Positions 33,217 through 42,189 of a stretch of 64,000 nt of DNA are shown in pieces. The DNA lies in NCBI GenBank assembly GCA_964462135.1, contig CAYWWK010000009.1, forward strand, positions 15,830 through 79,829. Direction: 5' to 3'. How positions within the stretch are numbered: position 1 is the first letter of the stretch; every line of letters begins with the position of its first letter. The DNA comes from MGBC163016 sp964462135 (lineage in GTDB: Bacteria > Actinomycetota > Coriobacteriia > Coriobacteriales > Eggerthellaceae). Below the pieces are notes generated by a model. It saw only the letters and a program-made list of their open reading frames with translations, was not told the DNA's origin and made no database searches. The position numbers and the translations under genes were made by a program.

Positions 33217-35592
33217 TCACACCAGCTTTCCGAACTTTTCCCAGATGAGGTCCATATCGGTGTCATAGTTCTCAGAGATGGGCTCCACCTTGCACACCAA
33301 GCACTTGTTGGGAGCGCCAAAGCCAAGCTTTCCGAAATGGAAGTTGGGAAGCAGATTGTTGATATTGGAGCGGAAGTTGCCGTAGAGGTTCGGTTCGTTG
33401 CCATCCTCCTCGGGGAACCACCAGGCATGCTGAGAGTGGATGGTCTTCTCATCCACGATCTCGCTCACCCGGGCCTTCTGCACGCATTCACCGAAGGGGC
33501 TGGTAAGACGCACCCACTGACCATCGGTGATGCCCAGTTTCTTCGCCGTGACTGGGTTGATCTCGGTGATCGGATTGGGGCAGAGCTCGCGCAAGCGGGC
33601 GATCTGTCTGTGCTCCGAATGGAAGAAGGCCGTGGTGCGAGCGCCGGTGGTGAGGATATAGGGGTATTCCTTCATCAACTCAGGGTCGGCCGGACCGAAC
33701 TCTGGCTCCTCGTAATAGGGCAGCGGATCTTCGCCGAACTGGTTGAAAGCGGTGGACCAAAGCTCTATGCGACCGGTAGGAGTGGCGAAGCCGGGTCCGC
33801 CATCGGTACGCATCTCACCACGCTCGTACTTGTAGTAGTCGACAGGAATCTGGCTGACGACGCACTTGGATACCTTGTCGAAGTACTCGCCATTCTGGCG
33901 CTCACCCAAACGGAGAGCTTCCATGAACTCCTTGGCGGAACGGAACTTGAACTCATTCTCCCAAAGTTCGGGGCGCAGGCGGCGTCCGAGCTCATAGCAC
34001 AGCTCATAGTCGGTCAGGCAGTCGCCCACTTCGATGGCCTTGTTCATGAAGCCTGCTGTCACCGTGCAGGGAGCATAGTGGGTGAACACGGTGCCCTCGC
34101 GTTCAGCGATGGTCTTCAGGGGCAGGAAGATGTCACAGGAAGCCTCGATGGAGGGATTCATGAAGGTGTCGAAGCCGATGCAGAATTCCAAGGATTTGAC
34201 GATGGCATCATGCCAGCGCTTCGGCTCCATGGAGGTGCAGCTCATAAGATTGTTGCCTGCATAGAAGCCCATTTTGATGGGATAGGGCTCGCCGGTCTCC
34301 AAAGCCTCCAACATGAGATCAGCATGGGCATTCAGGATGATCATGCAGTAGGCCGGGTACTTGTCCAGACCGATCATCTTCTGCTGCAGCTCCTCGCCCA
34401 CGCCCTTCTCGAATCCGAAGCCGGACTCATTGTGCCCAGCGCCGGTGCCGGGGAGGATCTGGCCACCCGGAGCGTCCAGATTGCCGGTGATGGCCATGAG
34501 GTCAACCGTGACTTGACCTTGCTGCATGCCGTTGGTCTTCTGGTCAGCAGCCAGACCCCACTGGATGGCGGCTGGCTTTGCCTTCGCATACATGCGGGCA
34601 GCCGCATATATCTTCTCAACGGGAACGTCGCAGATCTCAGCCGCCTTCTCAGCGGGCATCGTTGCCACGCGCTCAGCCAGCTGCTCGAAGCCGTAGCACC
34701 AATACTCCACGAAGTCGTGATCGTAGAGATCCTCTTTGATGATGATATCCAGCATCGCCATGCCAAGAGCTGTATCCGTGCCGCTGCGCAGCTGCAGATG
34801 GATATCAGCGCGGGAAGCCAACCAGGTGACGCGCGGATCGATCACGATCAGGCGCGTACCCCGACGCATGGCATCCACCACCGCATGGCCGAAGAAGCCG
34901 TCAGGATTGGACTCCAGAGGCGCCTTGCCCCAAACCACGAGCACCTCGGTGAGATCATAGCGAGGATCATCCCAGCGACCCGGCAGCGCACCGGCGTAGT
35001 CCCATTCGGGGTAGGTGGTGCCGCCAATGTAGGCGATGGCAGCAAGACGCGGGGTGTAGCAGGCATAGCCTGATTGGGAATAGCAGAAGTTGGGAGTGCC
35101 GAAGCACATGGTCCCATAGGGTGCGAAGGTGCCCCCCTCACGACCCGTGCCTGCAAACACCACGATGGACTCACGACCGTACTTGTCAGTGATGCGATCG
35201 TATTCCTTCTTGATGATATCGAAGGCCTCTTCCCAGCTGATCTGCTCCCATGCATCCGCATTGCCGCGATCCTTCGGGTCACGCTTCATCGGATGCAGGA
35301 GCCGTGCCGGGTTGTAGATGTAATCCTTGAGTGCGATGCATCTGGGGCAGAGGCGTCCTTGCGTGACGGGATTGTTCTCATCCCCTTCGACATGGACGAG
35401 CTTACCCTCATCGTTCACGTACAGCTTGAGTCCACAGCCTACCGGATGGCATCCGGGAGGTGACCACGGGCTCGTACGCGTTACCGTGAGGCCGTCCTCC
35501 TCATAACGCCACGGCTTTCCGATGTCATTGACGTCGGAAAGCGTATCGAGCTTGACAACTGCAGCAGTCTTGTAGAAATCGTCTTCGCTCAT
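33217..35592 (-). CDS. Molybdopterin oxidoreductase 1 (DMSO reductase family, Cys-ligand type)
   Basis: A 791-residue bis-MGD enzyme of the DMSO reductase superfamily. An N-terminal cluster site uses Cys48, Cys53, Cys82 and Cys85 (PGCHPVGCG, RLCPRC). The probable Mo ligand is Cys178 in GYACYTPR. MGD-binding motifs such as VVWGKAPLESNPDGFFGH and LIVIDPRVTW follow, and the C-terminal molydopterin-dinucleotide domain ends the protein. No Tat signal, so cytoplasmic. The start has GGAAGGA six bases before ATG. Substrate is not deducible; the group includes acetylene hydratase, pyrogallol transhydroxylase and gut catechol dehydroxylases. It shares promoter features with Mo-enzymes 2 and 3 and follows a methyltransferase/corrinoid pair. 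Confidence 0.9.
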   Translation of the reverse strand: MSEDDFYKTAAVVKLDTLSDVNDIGKPWRYEEDGLTVTRTSPWSPPGCHPVGCGLKLYVNDEGKLVHVEGDENNPVTQGRLCPRCIALKDYIYNPARLLHPMKRDPKDRGNADAWEQISWEEAFDIIKKEYDRITDKYGRESIVVFAGTGREGGTFAPYGTMCFGTPNFCYSQSGYACYTPRLAAIAYIGGTTYPEWDYAGALPGRWDDPRYDLTEVLVVWGKAPLESNPDGFFGHAVVDAMRRGTRLIVIDPRVTWLASRADIHLQLRSGTDTALGMAMLDIIIKEDLYDHDFVEYWCYGFEQLAERVATMPAEKAAEICDVPVEKIYAAARMYAKAKPAAIQWGLAADQKTNGMQQGQVTVDLMAITGNLDAPGGQILPGTGAGHNESGFGFEKGVGEELQQKMIGLDKYPAYCMIILNAHADLMLEALETGEPYPIKMGFYAGNNLMSCTSMEPKRWHDAIVKSLEFCIGFDTFMNPSIEASCDIFLPLKTIAEREGTVFTHYAPCTVTAGFMNKAIEVGDCLTDYELCYELGRRLRPELWENEFKFRSAKEFMEALRLGERQNGEYFDKVSKCVVSQIPVDYYKYERGEMRTDGGPGFATPTGRIELWSTAFNQFGEDPLPYYEEPEFGPADPELMKEYPYILTTGARTTAFFHSEHRQIARLRELCPNPITEINPVTAKKLGITDGQWVRLTSPFGECVQKARVSEIVDEKTIHSQHAWWFPEEDGNEPNLYGNFRSNINNLLPNFHFGKLGFGAPNKCLVCKVEPISENYDTDMDLIWEKFGKLV

Positions 35593-35615
35593 GTCACATC
35601 CTTCCTCTCTTCTCA

Positions 35616-35650
35616 GAAGGCCTGCGCGCCTCATCCGCGCATGCCTCTTC
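35616..35650 (-). promoter_or_regulatory. 5'-leader hairpin of Mo-enzyme 1 mRNA
   Basis: GAAG-A-GGC-AT-GCGC pairs with GCGC-AG-GCC-TTC around a GGATGAGGC loop, directly downstream of the predicted transcription start and upstream of the ribosome site. Confidence 0.5.
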
Positions 35651-35658
35651 ACGCTATA

Positions 35659-35731
35659 GGCTAGATTCTGTGATGATTGCCTGTCGACGTACTGCGTGAG
35701 GTATTTTCAGGCATACCTAATAATTGATGAT
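35659..35731 (-). promoter_or_regulatory. Promoter and 21-bp upstream element of Mo-enzyme 1
   Basis: On the minus strand ATCATCAATTATTAGGTATGC (35711-35731) lies 50 bases upstream of TCTAGCCT, whose TAGCCT (35659-35664) is a plausible -10. The same element, with three differences, and the same block occur at 50844-50915 before Mo-enzyme 3. The element is a loose dyad, AGG-CATA-CCT, suited to a LuxR-type dimer. Confidence 0.6.
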
Positions 35732-35753
35732 GGCCTGAGCGGCGCTTTTGCGC

Positions 35754-36392
35754 TCACGCACTAACCAGTTCCACAGCCTTCACAGCGGCTGCTCCCGCAT
35801 CGGGGGTGTAGGCATCGGCGCCCACCTCATCGGCGAAGGCTTGTGTGATGGGAGCGCCGCCCACCATGACCTTCACTGAATCCCTCAGACCGGCATTCTT
35901 TATCGCATCGATGGTCGCTTGGATGGCAGGCATCGTGGTGGTGAGCAGAGCTGAGCAGCAGACGATGTCAGTGTCCTCATGCTCCCGCAGGAAGCTGACG
36001 AACTGTTCGGGTTCGACATCCACACCCAGATCGGTCACCTCGAAGCCCTTCGATTCGATCATCATGCGCACGAGATTCTTGCCGATGTCGTGCATGTCTC
36101 CCTTGACCGTGCCGATGACCGCCTTGCCAATGGGCTCCGCTCCCTCCTCAGCCAGATACGGCTGTAAGATCTCAGTGCCTGCAGTCATCGCCCGCGCAGC
36201 AACGAGCATCTCTGGAACGAAGACCTCACCTGCGCTGAACTTCTCACCTATGATGTCCATAGCCGGTACGAGTCCCTCGTTCAGGATGACTGCGGGGTCC
36301 ATGCCCTCATCCAGAGCCTGCTGGACGAGCGGCTTCACTTCCTTCTTCTTGCCACGCTGCACTGCAATCGAAATGTCTTCAAGAATGGTCAT
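35754..36392 (-). CDS. Corrinoid protein of a methyltransferase system
   Basis: A 212-residue methyl-carrier of the MtbC/MttC/MtgC type. Residues 1-85 form the four-helix cap (VQQALDEGMDPAVILNEGL, EKFSAGEVFVPEMLVAARA); residues 86-212 are the Rossmann B12-binding domain with the base-off motif GDMHDIGKN, in which the His replaces dimethylbenzimidazole on cobalt. It accepts a methyl group from the adjacent UroD-type methyltransferase and passes it to a second methyltransferase. The ATG at 36392 has AAAGGAAG four bases before. Neither the reductive activator (RACo) nor a second methyltransferase is in the window. Confidence 0.92.
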   Translation of the reverse strand: MTILEDISIAVQRGKKKEVKPLVQQALDEGMDPAVILNEGLVPAMDIIGEKFSAGEVFVPEMLVAARAMTAGTEILQPYLAEEGAEPIGKAVIGTVKGDMHDIGKNLVRMMIESKGFEVTDLGVDVEPEQFVSFLREHEDTDIVCCSALLTTTMPAIQATIDAIKNAGLRDSVKVMVGGAPITQAFADEVGADAYTPDAGAAAVKAVELVSA

Positions 36393-36466
36393 AGGGCTTC
36401 CTTTCCGCTTTCGCTCACCGCTTCGGTACTCATCTGCATCTGTCTTTCCTAGGGACACGACCCTGC

Positions 36467-37537
36467 TTACTGATTCATATCCGTTCCCGGAACGGTGCCC
36501 ATCTTCATAGGCTCACCGGACCGCGCCTCCATCTGCTCCTGGAAGGCCTTCACGTCATCGGCATAGTCATCTGAATAGAATGTGCGTCCGTAGATATAGC
36601 TATCGTCCAGCGCCTTCATGACATTGGGTGTGAGGGCCACCACGAAGGGGATGTAGCGCGCACCGGCATTTCCGAACAGATCTATCTTGGCCTTGACCTC
36701 GTCCATGATCTCCTCGTCGGTGGCCGCAGGGTCATCAATGACGTTCTGGGCATCAAGGCCGCCCATGAAGATGACCTTGTCCTTGTACTGATCAACCCAC
36801 CCAGGCAGATCATTCACCGGCTGCACCGGATCAAGCACGTCGATGCCCATGTCGATGACCTCTCCTACGATGCGATCGATCTTTCCGCAGCTGTGCTGAT
36901 CGAAGAGCACGCCCATCTCATGAGCCGCATCCACAACGCGCTGAACGTGGGGGCGAATGAGCTTTCGCCAGATATCGGGCTGGAACATGAGGTCATTCTG
37001 AGTGCCCCAGTCATCCTGGAAATGGATCATGTCCACGTCGTAGTACTTCTTCAGATAGCGAATCTGCTCGATCTTGAAATCGCAGAGCTTCGCGAAGAAG
37101 GCCTCACATTCCTCAGGGTTCGTCACGAGAGCGCAAAGCGCCTCCTCGAAACCCATGAGATCATGAAGTCGCTCGAAGGGGCCGGATACCATCATGGCGC
37201 AGAGGATCTTCGTCGGATCCTTCTCCGGTACGTCCCGCTTGGCACAGGCCTCCCAATCGATAGCTTCCAAATCGGGCCACTGGATGACCTCTTCCCAATC
37301 CTCGATATCCTCAAGCACCGGATCAACCCCCGGCGTGACCATGGGCATCATGGGCATGTCAGGGTCTTCAGTCCAGTGCACCCCAAACCAGTCATATCCC
37401 GTTCCGCAATTCTCTGCCCGGTCGCCAATGGCCGAGGGCAGGATCATCTGCAGAAGACTTGGCTGGTGCGGCATGAATGCCGGCTCCTTCCCTTCCACCA
37501 TCCGGTAGAAGTTCTCGCGTTCGGTGATCTTTTCCAT
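36467..37537 (-). CDS. UroD-family corrinoid methyltransferase
   Basis: A 356-residue TIM-barrel protein of the uroporphyrinogen decarboxylase/MtaA-MtbA superfamily. It is not heme-type UroD: the N-terminal arginine motif is absent, while the methyltransferase motif DQHSCGKID (zinc His and Cys) is present near residue 215. The third zinc ligand, a Cys near the C-terminus in MtaA/MtbA, is not seen (VVALTPNVMKAL instead). Next to a corrinoid protein this is most simply the substrate:corrinoid methyltransferase. O-demethylases for methoxyarenes include members of this superfamily, and a PucR-type regulator is divergent from it. Substrate: a methoxy- or methylamine-type compound; unproven. Confidence 0.85.
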   Translation of the reverse strand: MEKITERENFYRMVEGKEPAFMPHQPSLLQMILPSAIGDRAENCGTGYDWFGVHWTEDPDMPMMPMVTPGVDPVLEDIEDWEEVIQWPDLEAIDWEACAKRDVPEKDPTKILCAMMVSGPFERLHDLMGFEEALCALVTNPEECEAFFAKLCDFKIEQIRYLKKYYDVDMIHFQDDWGTQNDLMFQPDIWRKLIRPHVQRVVDAAHEMGVLFDQHSCGKIDRIVGEVIDMGIDVLDPVQPVNDLPGWVDQYKDKVIFMGGLDAQNVIDDPAATDEEIMDEVKAKIDLFGNAGARYIPFVVALTPNVMKALDDSYIYGRTFYSDDYADDVKAFQEQMEARSGEPMKMGTVPGTDMNQ

Positions 37538-37851
37538 CTTCTTGCCTAGCTCCTTTCCTCAGGATTCCCATACGCTTCAAGCATCATGTCCAAAACGATC
37601 AAGCGAAATCGATCTTCGACCTCTCCGCTATCGCATGACTCACAGCTTCATAGACCCCGGGATAACCGCTGGTCTCAGCTCCAGATGTGAGACAGGGAAT
37701 GAAATGGATGCAGATGGCTGCCTCCTTCAAGCAATGACAGCTGCTCGGATGAGGACGATTTTAAGAAGGCAGCGAGAAGAAGGATATGTTAAATCCAATA
37801 TAATATGGATGATATTTAATCATATTTGACATACACCCAAGGAGCATGACC
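37538..37851. other. Divergent control region between the methyltransferase and PucR genes
   Basis: No gene. The right end is strikingly AT-rich (about 37780-37832) against GC-rich flanks. It contains the dyad ATCCA-ATATAATA-TGGAT (37793-37810), with a TATAAT inside it, and flanking TTAAAT/ATTTAA arms. The AT-rich dyad is the likely binding site of the regulator at 37852 and could repress or activate both directions. Confidence 0.5.
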
Positions 37852-39444
37852 ATGATCACTCTGCCCATGATAGAAGAGCATCTGGAAGACTGCTCCCTTG
37901 CCTTCCTCCCAGCTGGCCGCAACCAGCGATTCAGCCGCATAGTGAGCCTGTGCACGGTCCCTTTCCAAGATGCTGACACCTTCCATCCTGTCAAAGATGG
38001 GCTTTACGTGGGAACTCCTCAGGAAGTGGCAGTCTTCAAGGCATCGTTCCCCGATCGATGGGCCATGGCCGTCTATGACCCAGACAGTTCCTTCGATGCC
38101 ACCGAGATACTTGGGAGCGCCATCATTCTCTGCTGCACCCCTCTGCAACCTGCTCTCGTCTTCGGCAAGCTCGATGAGTTGCTCTCCTCTACCACCGCCT
38201 GGGTCATGGAGCTGAAGACAGCGCTCTTGCAAGGTGGTTCCTACCAGAGCCTCATCGATGCCAGTGAAGATATCTTGGGTGACTTCATCGCCATCTCCGA
38301 TTCGGAGTTTCGCCTCATCGCATACACCCAACACATCACCATAGATGACCCTTTCGCCTTGCGACTGGTGCAGAATGGATTCCATGACGAGGAAGCCATC
38401 GAGCGTTTCAAGAACTACAACGCCATGCGCACGTGGGAAGCACAGACTCGGATCGAGGTCAGGCCAGCGGGAATCACTGCCCATCCCGTCATGGATTACG
38501 TCTTCCGCACCCATGGAAGCTACTTTCTCCATGTGGTGATGCAATGCAACCATGTGCCACCATCGGCTGCCCTGCGCGATCGTTTCCAGATCCTGATCGA
38601 CCACATCGAGCTTTGCGTGCGTCAGGACAAGAACGAGCGATTCCCCTTGGATGGCGAACCCTCCCGCCTCTTCGGAGACCTTGCATCTCGTCGCCCTCTT
38701 TCCCGCTCCGAACTCTCCCGTCGCCTGGCTTCCGTGGGAATACCCTCAAAAGCCGAGTTCCAGCTTCTGGTGATGGTCTACCCAGACAACGCCGAAGAAT
38801 CTCAGTTCCTTTCCTACTACTCTTCCCGCGCCAAACGTGCGTTCAAGAGCTGTCACGTAGGGGTCTACGGCACTTCTGTGATCCTGTTGGATCCCGACAG
38901 AACGCTCCTGACGACCCGGGCATCTCAGCTGCAGGCCTTCGTCAACATGAATCCGTGCATCGTGGGGGCCTCCGAACCCTTCGAGCGCATCGAGGATTTC
39001 CCATCGGCTTTCCAGCAGGCTCGAGGAGCAGCCTCCCTTGCCATCTCGGACCATCCCTCGCTTGCCCAGCAGCTGAAGGGACCCGCCCCAATTCCCATCT
39101 ATCGTTTCGGCGACAGCTTCGCATCCTATGTGGCCAGCATCGCCACCACGAGCAATCATCTGATCGAACACAGCGTCCGCAATGGGATCGTTGCGAAGAT
39201 AGCTCGCTTCGATGCTCAGCATGACACCTTCGATGCCAAGGTCCTCTTCAGCTATCTGCGCCACGAGCGCAACGTGCGCAAGACCTGCGAAGAGCTGTTC
39301 ATACACCGCTCGACGCTGCTCTATCGAATCAAGCGAATGCAGGAGAGATTCGGATTCGATCTGGAGGATGCCGAAGAACGGGAGAGAATCATGATGGAAT
39401 ACCATATCCTCCCAGCAAACGAGGCGCTCCCTGACAAGCTTTAA
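37852..39444 (+). CDS. PucR/CdaR-type transcriptional regulator
   Basis: A 530-residue regulator ending in the PucR C-terminal HTH: LFSYLRHERNVRKTCEELFIHRSTLLYRIKR pattern (shown in parts: NVRKTCEELFIHRSTLLYR), which is specific to the family. The N-terminal ~300 residues are a sensory region without recognisable ligand motif; a GGDEF-like middle domain (FQLLVMVYPDN) is typical. I start at the ATG at 37852, since AAGGAG is seven bases before it and only one base before the ATG at 37846. It is divergent from the methyltransferase/corrinoid operon and converges with an MFS gene. PucR proteins often respond to purines or aromatic compounds. Confidence 0.88.
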   Translation: MITLPMIEEHLEDCSLAFLPAGRNQRFSRIVSLCTVPFQDADTFHPVKDGLYVGTPQEVAVFKASFPDRWAMAVYDPDSSFDATEILGSAIILCCTPLQPALVFGKLDELLSSTTAWVMELKTALLQGGSYQSLIDASEDILGDFIAISDSEFRLIAYTQHITIDDPFALRLVQNGFHDEEAIERFKNYNAMRTWEAQTRIEVRPAGITAHPVMDYVFRTHGSYFLHVVMQCNHVPPSAALRDRFQILIDHIELCVRQDKNERFPLDGEPSRLFGDLASRRPLSRSELSRRLASVGIPSKAEFQLLVMVYPDNAEESQFLSYYSSRAKRAFKSCHVGVYGTSVILLDPDRTLLTTRASQLQAFVNMNPCIVGASEPFERIEDFPSAFQQARGAASLAISDHPSLAQQLKGPAPIPIYRFGDSFASYVASIATTSNHLIEHSVRNGIVAKIARFDAQHDTFDAKVLFSYLRHERNVRKTCEELFIHRSTLLYRIKRMQERFGFDLEDAEERERIMMEYHILPANEALPDKL

Positions 39445-39489
39445 CGAAAGCACGGCATGCCTTCGGGTGCTTCTGGTCTATGAATGAAA

Positions 39490-39521
39490 GAAGAGGGTGC
39501 CAAATAGGGCACCCTCTTCTT
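39490..39521. terminator. Bidirectional terminator
   Basis: AGAAGAGGGTGCC and GGGCACCCTCTTCTT pair almost perfectly around AAATA. It lies between the convergent regulator and MFS genes. Confidence 0.9.
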
Positions 39522-39550
39522 GACTGGTGACGATGAAGCAGACCCAAATC

Positions 39551-40894
39551 CTAGGCTTCGTCCGCTTCGATGACCTCTGCCGCAGCCTCAGCCGCTGCAG
39601 TCTCAGCCGGTGATTCCTCCCGCTCGTAATCCACCTTGTTCTTCTTGATGGCAGCCATCACGAACAGGATGATGCAGCCAGCCGCCAAGATGATGATGGC
39701 TGGGTAATACTGATAGAACACGTTCGCCTCTGTCTGGCCACCGATGGCGGCAAGACCCGTCATCACGAAGGGCGAGATGAACTGAGCAACTCCGGCGACG
39801 GCAATGAAGATTGAGGTACCCGTAGCAGATGCCATCGGATAGTCGACGACCTTCTTGTTCGCCATATCACCCCAAGCAGAATTCAAGCCGCTGAACACGA
39901 TGCCGATGATGACGGCCAGGATGATGAATGCCACAAGATCGGTGAACATCATGAGGAGGACGAAGCAGACCACATCAAGGAGCAGGTACACGCCCATGGC
40001 AGCACGCTTGAGTGCGCCATAGAGGAATGGGTATGCCGCACCACCGATCATCATGCCGACGGTGAACCCGGTCATGATGGTCGCAACGGATGCACCCACT
40101 GCACCAGCAGCGGCCGCAGGATCAGCAGCAAGAGCCGGGTCGATGCCAACGCCCATGCCACCGACGACCATCGCGATGTTGTTCATGAACACACATGCTG
40201 CCATCAGCGCAAGCGCCATGCCCACGATGAAGAGCCAGAATTGCGTGCCAAAGCTTGCCAGTGTAACCTTCTGCTTCTTTTCAGCACCAGCCTGCACAGC
40301 GGGCTCCTTCGCCAATTCAGAATGCTGCGGCATGACGATGGCGTAGTACACGAGGATGGGGATGATGATGAAATAGCCGTAGTAGATGTAGACCCATCCC
40401 ATGGATGCCAGGGAAGCTGCCAACAGGTTGTACAGGATGCCGGCAAGACCAGCGCCGAAGTTCACAGCGCCTACAACGGCGGTGGTTGCCTTTCCACGCC
40501 AGAATTCCCCACAGGCGGCAATGGAAAGCGTATAGACCATGCCATAGCCGATGCCGAAGATGCCGCGCTCAACGATCATGAACTCAACCGAGGGATGCAC
40601 GAAGGCAGGCAGCACGCCGCCAACGAGCGCGATGATCATCGCGATGATGCCGGTGGTCTTGTAACCGATCTTGTTCACGATGGGACCGGTGACAAGCGCA
40701 GCCGGGATCATGACCAACGTTGCGATATTGATGATGGTCTGCACCGTAGGAACGGGCACACCCGGAAAGTCCATCATGATGCCCGCAAGGGACGGATTGC
40801 ACAGTGCCTGCGTCATTTGGACGAAGATCAACAGTACGACGGCTACCTTCACTGGCAGCCCATACTGCTTCACTCCTGTAGCTGTACTTGACAT
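39551..40894 (-). CDS. MFS transporter A
   Basis: A 447-residue major facilitator with 12 predicted membrane helices and a charged, Ala/Glu-rich C-terminal tail (AAAEAAAEVIEADEA). The A-motif region between helices 2 and 3 reads GPIVNKIGYKTTG. The cytoplasmic loop after helix 6 is Lys-rich. Substrate is unknown. AAGGAG lies five bases before the ATG. It is transcribed away from the DUF169 and Mo-enzyme 2 genes' direction on the same strand, 78 bases after DUF169, and could import the aromatic substrate or export its product (inference). Confidence 0.88.
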   Translation of the reverse strand: MSSTATGVKQYGLPVKVAVVLLIFVQMTQALCNPSLAGIMMDFPGVPVPTVQTIINIATLVMIPAALVTGPIVNKIGYKTTGIIAMIIALVGGVLPAFVHPSVEFMIVERGIFGIGYGMVYTLSIAACGEFWRGKATTAVVGAVNFGAGLAGILYNLLAASLASMGWVYIYYGYFIIIPILVYYAIVMPQHSELAKEPAVQAGAEKKQKVTLASFGTQFWLFIVGMALALMAACVFMNNIAMVVGGMGVGIDPALAADPAAAAGAVGASVATIMTGFTVGMMIGGAAYPFLYGALKRAAMGVYLLLDVVCFVLLMMFTDLVAFIILAVIIGIVFSGLNSAWGDMANKKVVDYPMASATGTSIFIAVAGVAQFISPFVMTGLAAIGGQTEANVFYQYYPAIIILAAGCIILFVMAAIKKNKVDYEREESPAETAAAEAAAEVIEADEA

Positions 40895-40972
40895 TGTTTC
40901 TCCTTAACAGCTCTGTTCTCCAACATGGAGAAGCTCTATTGATATCGATCGATGCTCACGAACACCTCAAGA

Positions 40973-41746
40973 TCAAACCCCTGCATCTGCAGCATCTTGA
41001 GCGAGCCTTGCATAGATCTGTCGTTCTTCCTCGATCCATTCATCCCTGCCATATCCCCACGCACGTGGCTCGCGCCTCATCTCCTTCAGGTTCGACAGGA
41101 TCACCGGGAACCATGGAGACGGAACGCTCACGACCACTTGTCCCGGCTCGAATGCATTCCGGGCTGTGGTTCCGAATCCAGCACCTAACGTGACGTAATT
41201 CACCTTGCCGGTAAGCTGCGGGTATGAATAGATCCAGGAGCACTGGAAAACCGGTGTTGATTTTGATTCGATCAGCTCACCTGTCGACCATGCCATAGCA
41301 CGAAGGATGAGCCCCACTTCCCTCATCGGTCCGGTGAAGATGAGGAGGTCGGGTTCGAATGTCAACGCTTCAAGGGCCGAGAAGGCAACATAGTTGACAG
41401 CGCCGTCCTTGAACGTGACGTAGTGGCGCATGCAACGCATGTTGGCGCCTGCATCCTTGAAGACGTCCATGCGTTCTCCGATGAGGCCAGCTGCTGCCCA
41501 TCCAGGCTCGCCGCCCTCCATCATGCCCATGGCCCCCTTCCCCATGCAGTCCTCGTTGTTCCGATCCATATAGAACGGCACGCCACGCCTCTGGGCTTCG
41601 GTCACCATCTCACACATCGCCAAAGGGGTATCAAGCGGCTCGATGCCATCCGGTTTGAAGAAGCAGAAGGACACACCGACTGGCGGTTTGGAGAATCCAA
41701 GCTCATGCAGTACGGTCAGATCGGTTGAGAGTGATCTCATGGCCAT
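40973..41746 (-). CDS. DUF169 family protein
   Basis: A 257-residue protein of the uncharacterised DUF169 family, which is common in anaerobic bacteria and methanogens. The conserved FTGPMREVGLILRAMAWS segment and the preceding RCMRHYVTFKDG/ALEALTFEPDLLI lines support this. It has several Cys (CEMV, DCMG, MRCMRH, FQCSW) but no clear cluster motif. I start at the ATG at 41746, which has AAGGAGG six bases before; a longer frame runs back across the ferredoxin gene and is a shadow. It follows the Mo-enzyme 2 ferredoxin by 65 bases, so it is likely in that operon. Function unknown. Confidence 0.85.
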   Translation of the reverse strand: MAMRSLSTDLTVLHELGFSKPPVGVSFCFFKPDGIEPLDTPLAMCEMVTEAQRRGVPFYMDRNNEDCMGKGAMGMMEGGEPGWAAAGLIGERMDVFKDAGANMRCMRHYVTFKDGAVNYVAFSALEALTFEPDLLIFTGPMREVGLILRAMAWSTGELIESKSTPVFQCSWIYSYPQLTGKVNYVTLGAGFGTTARNAFEPGQVVVSVPSPWFPVILSNLKEMRREPRAWGYGRDEWIEEERQIYARLAQDAADAGV

Positions 41747-41811
41747 GATCGGCCTCCTTTTGATCGAGAGAGGGGAGATGCCGAAGCATAAGCTCCCCTC
41801 TCCTCCTTGGC

Positions 41812-42159
41812 CTACTCGGCAGTTGTGGTGAAGAGGCTCCAGCGGGTCTTGCCATCCATCTTCTGAGCAAGCTCCTCCACGTCTCCGTAGTACATGCACC
41901 AGGCCTGGCAGTGCTGGACGCACATGGGCATCTTGCCCTTGGCGGTGCGGTCCTCGCACATATCGCATGCCTTGGTGATCACCGGAAGCCAGGTCCACTC
42001 CCAATGGTTGGGAGCAGGAACCCCCTCGTATTCATAGGGTCCCACTTCGGTGAGCTTGATGCCGAACTCGCCTTTCGGCAGATCAAGGTGCTTCTTGCAG
42101 GCCACCTCACAGGAATGGCATCCCGTGCAGTAGTCGTAGTTGATGAGTATTCCCTTCAT
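41812..42159 (-). CDS. 4Fe-4S electron-transfer subunit of Mo-enzyme 2
   Basis: A 115-residue protein with two four-Cys clusters: CTGCHSCEVAC (residues 11-21) and CDMCEDRTAKGKMPMCVQHC (about 65-84). It lacks a signal and so is cytoplasmic. It lies 30 bases downstream of the Mo-enzyme 2 gene with AAAGGA before the ATG. The coding sequence is identical, base for base as far as I can compare, to the gene at 47937-48284, although the catalytic subunits differ. Electron donor to or acceptor from the Mo-enzyme. Confidence 0.92.
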   Translation of the reverse strand: MKGILINYDYCTGCHSCEVACKKHLDLPKGEFGIKLTEVGPYEYEGVPAPNHWEWTWLPVITKACDMCEDRTAKGKMPMCVQHCQAWCMYYGDVEELAQKMDGKTRWSLFTTTAE

Positions 42160-42167
42160 TGGTATTC
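41812..42167 (-). repeat. 356-bp perfect direct repeat, copy 1 (ferredoxin gene)
   Basis: Identical to 47937-48292. Identity begins exactly at the stop codon (the preceding base differs) and ends eight bases before the ATG, just short of the ribosome site. Same orientation, 6125 bp apart. Confidence 0.93.
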
Positions 42168-42189
42168 CTTTCTCATGGTCCTTCGGTCG

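Noticed and set aside
33208..35073. 621-codon plus-strand frame
   Set aside because: Antisense to Mo-enzyme 1, a by-product of high-GC codon use; the composition is not that of a protein family.
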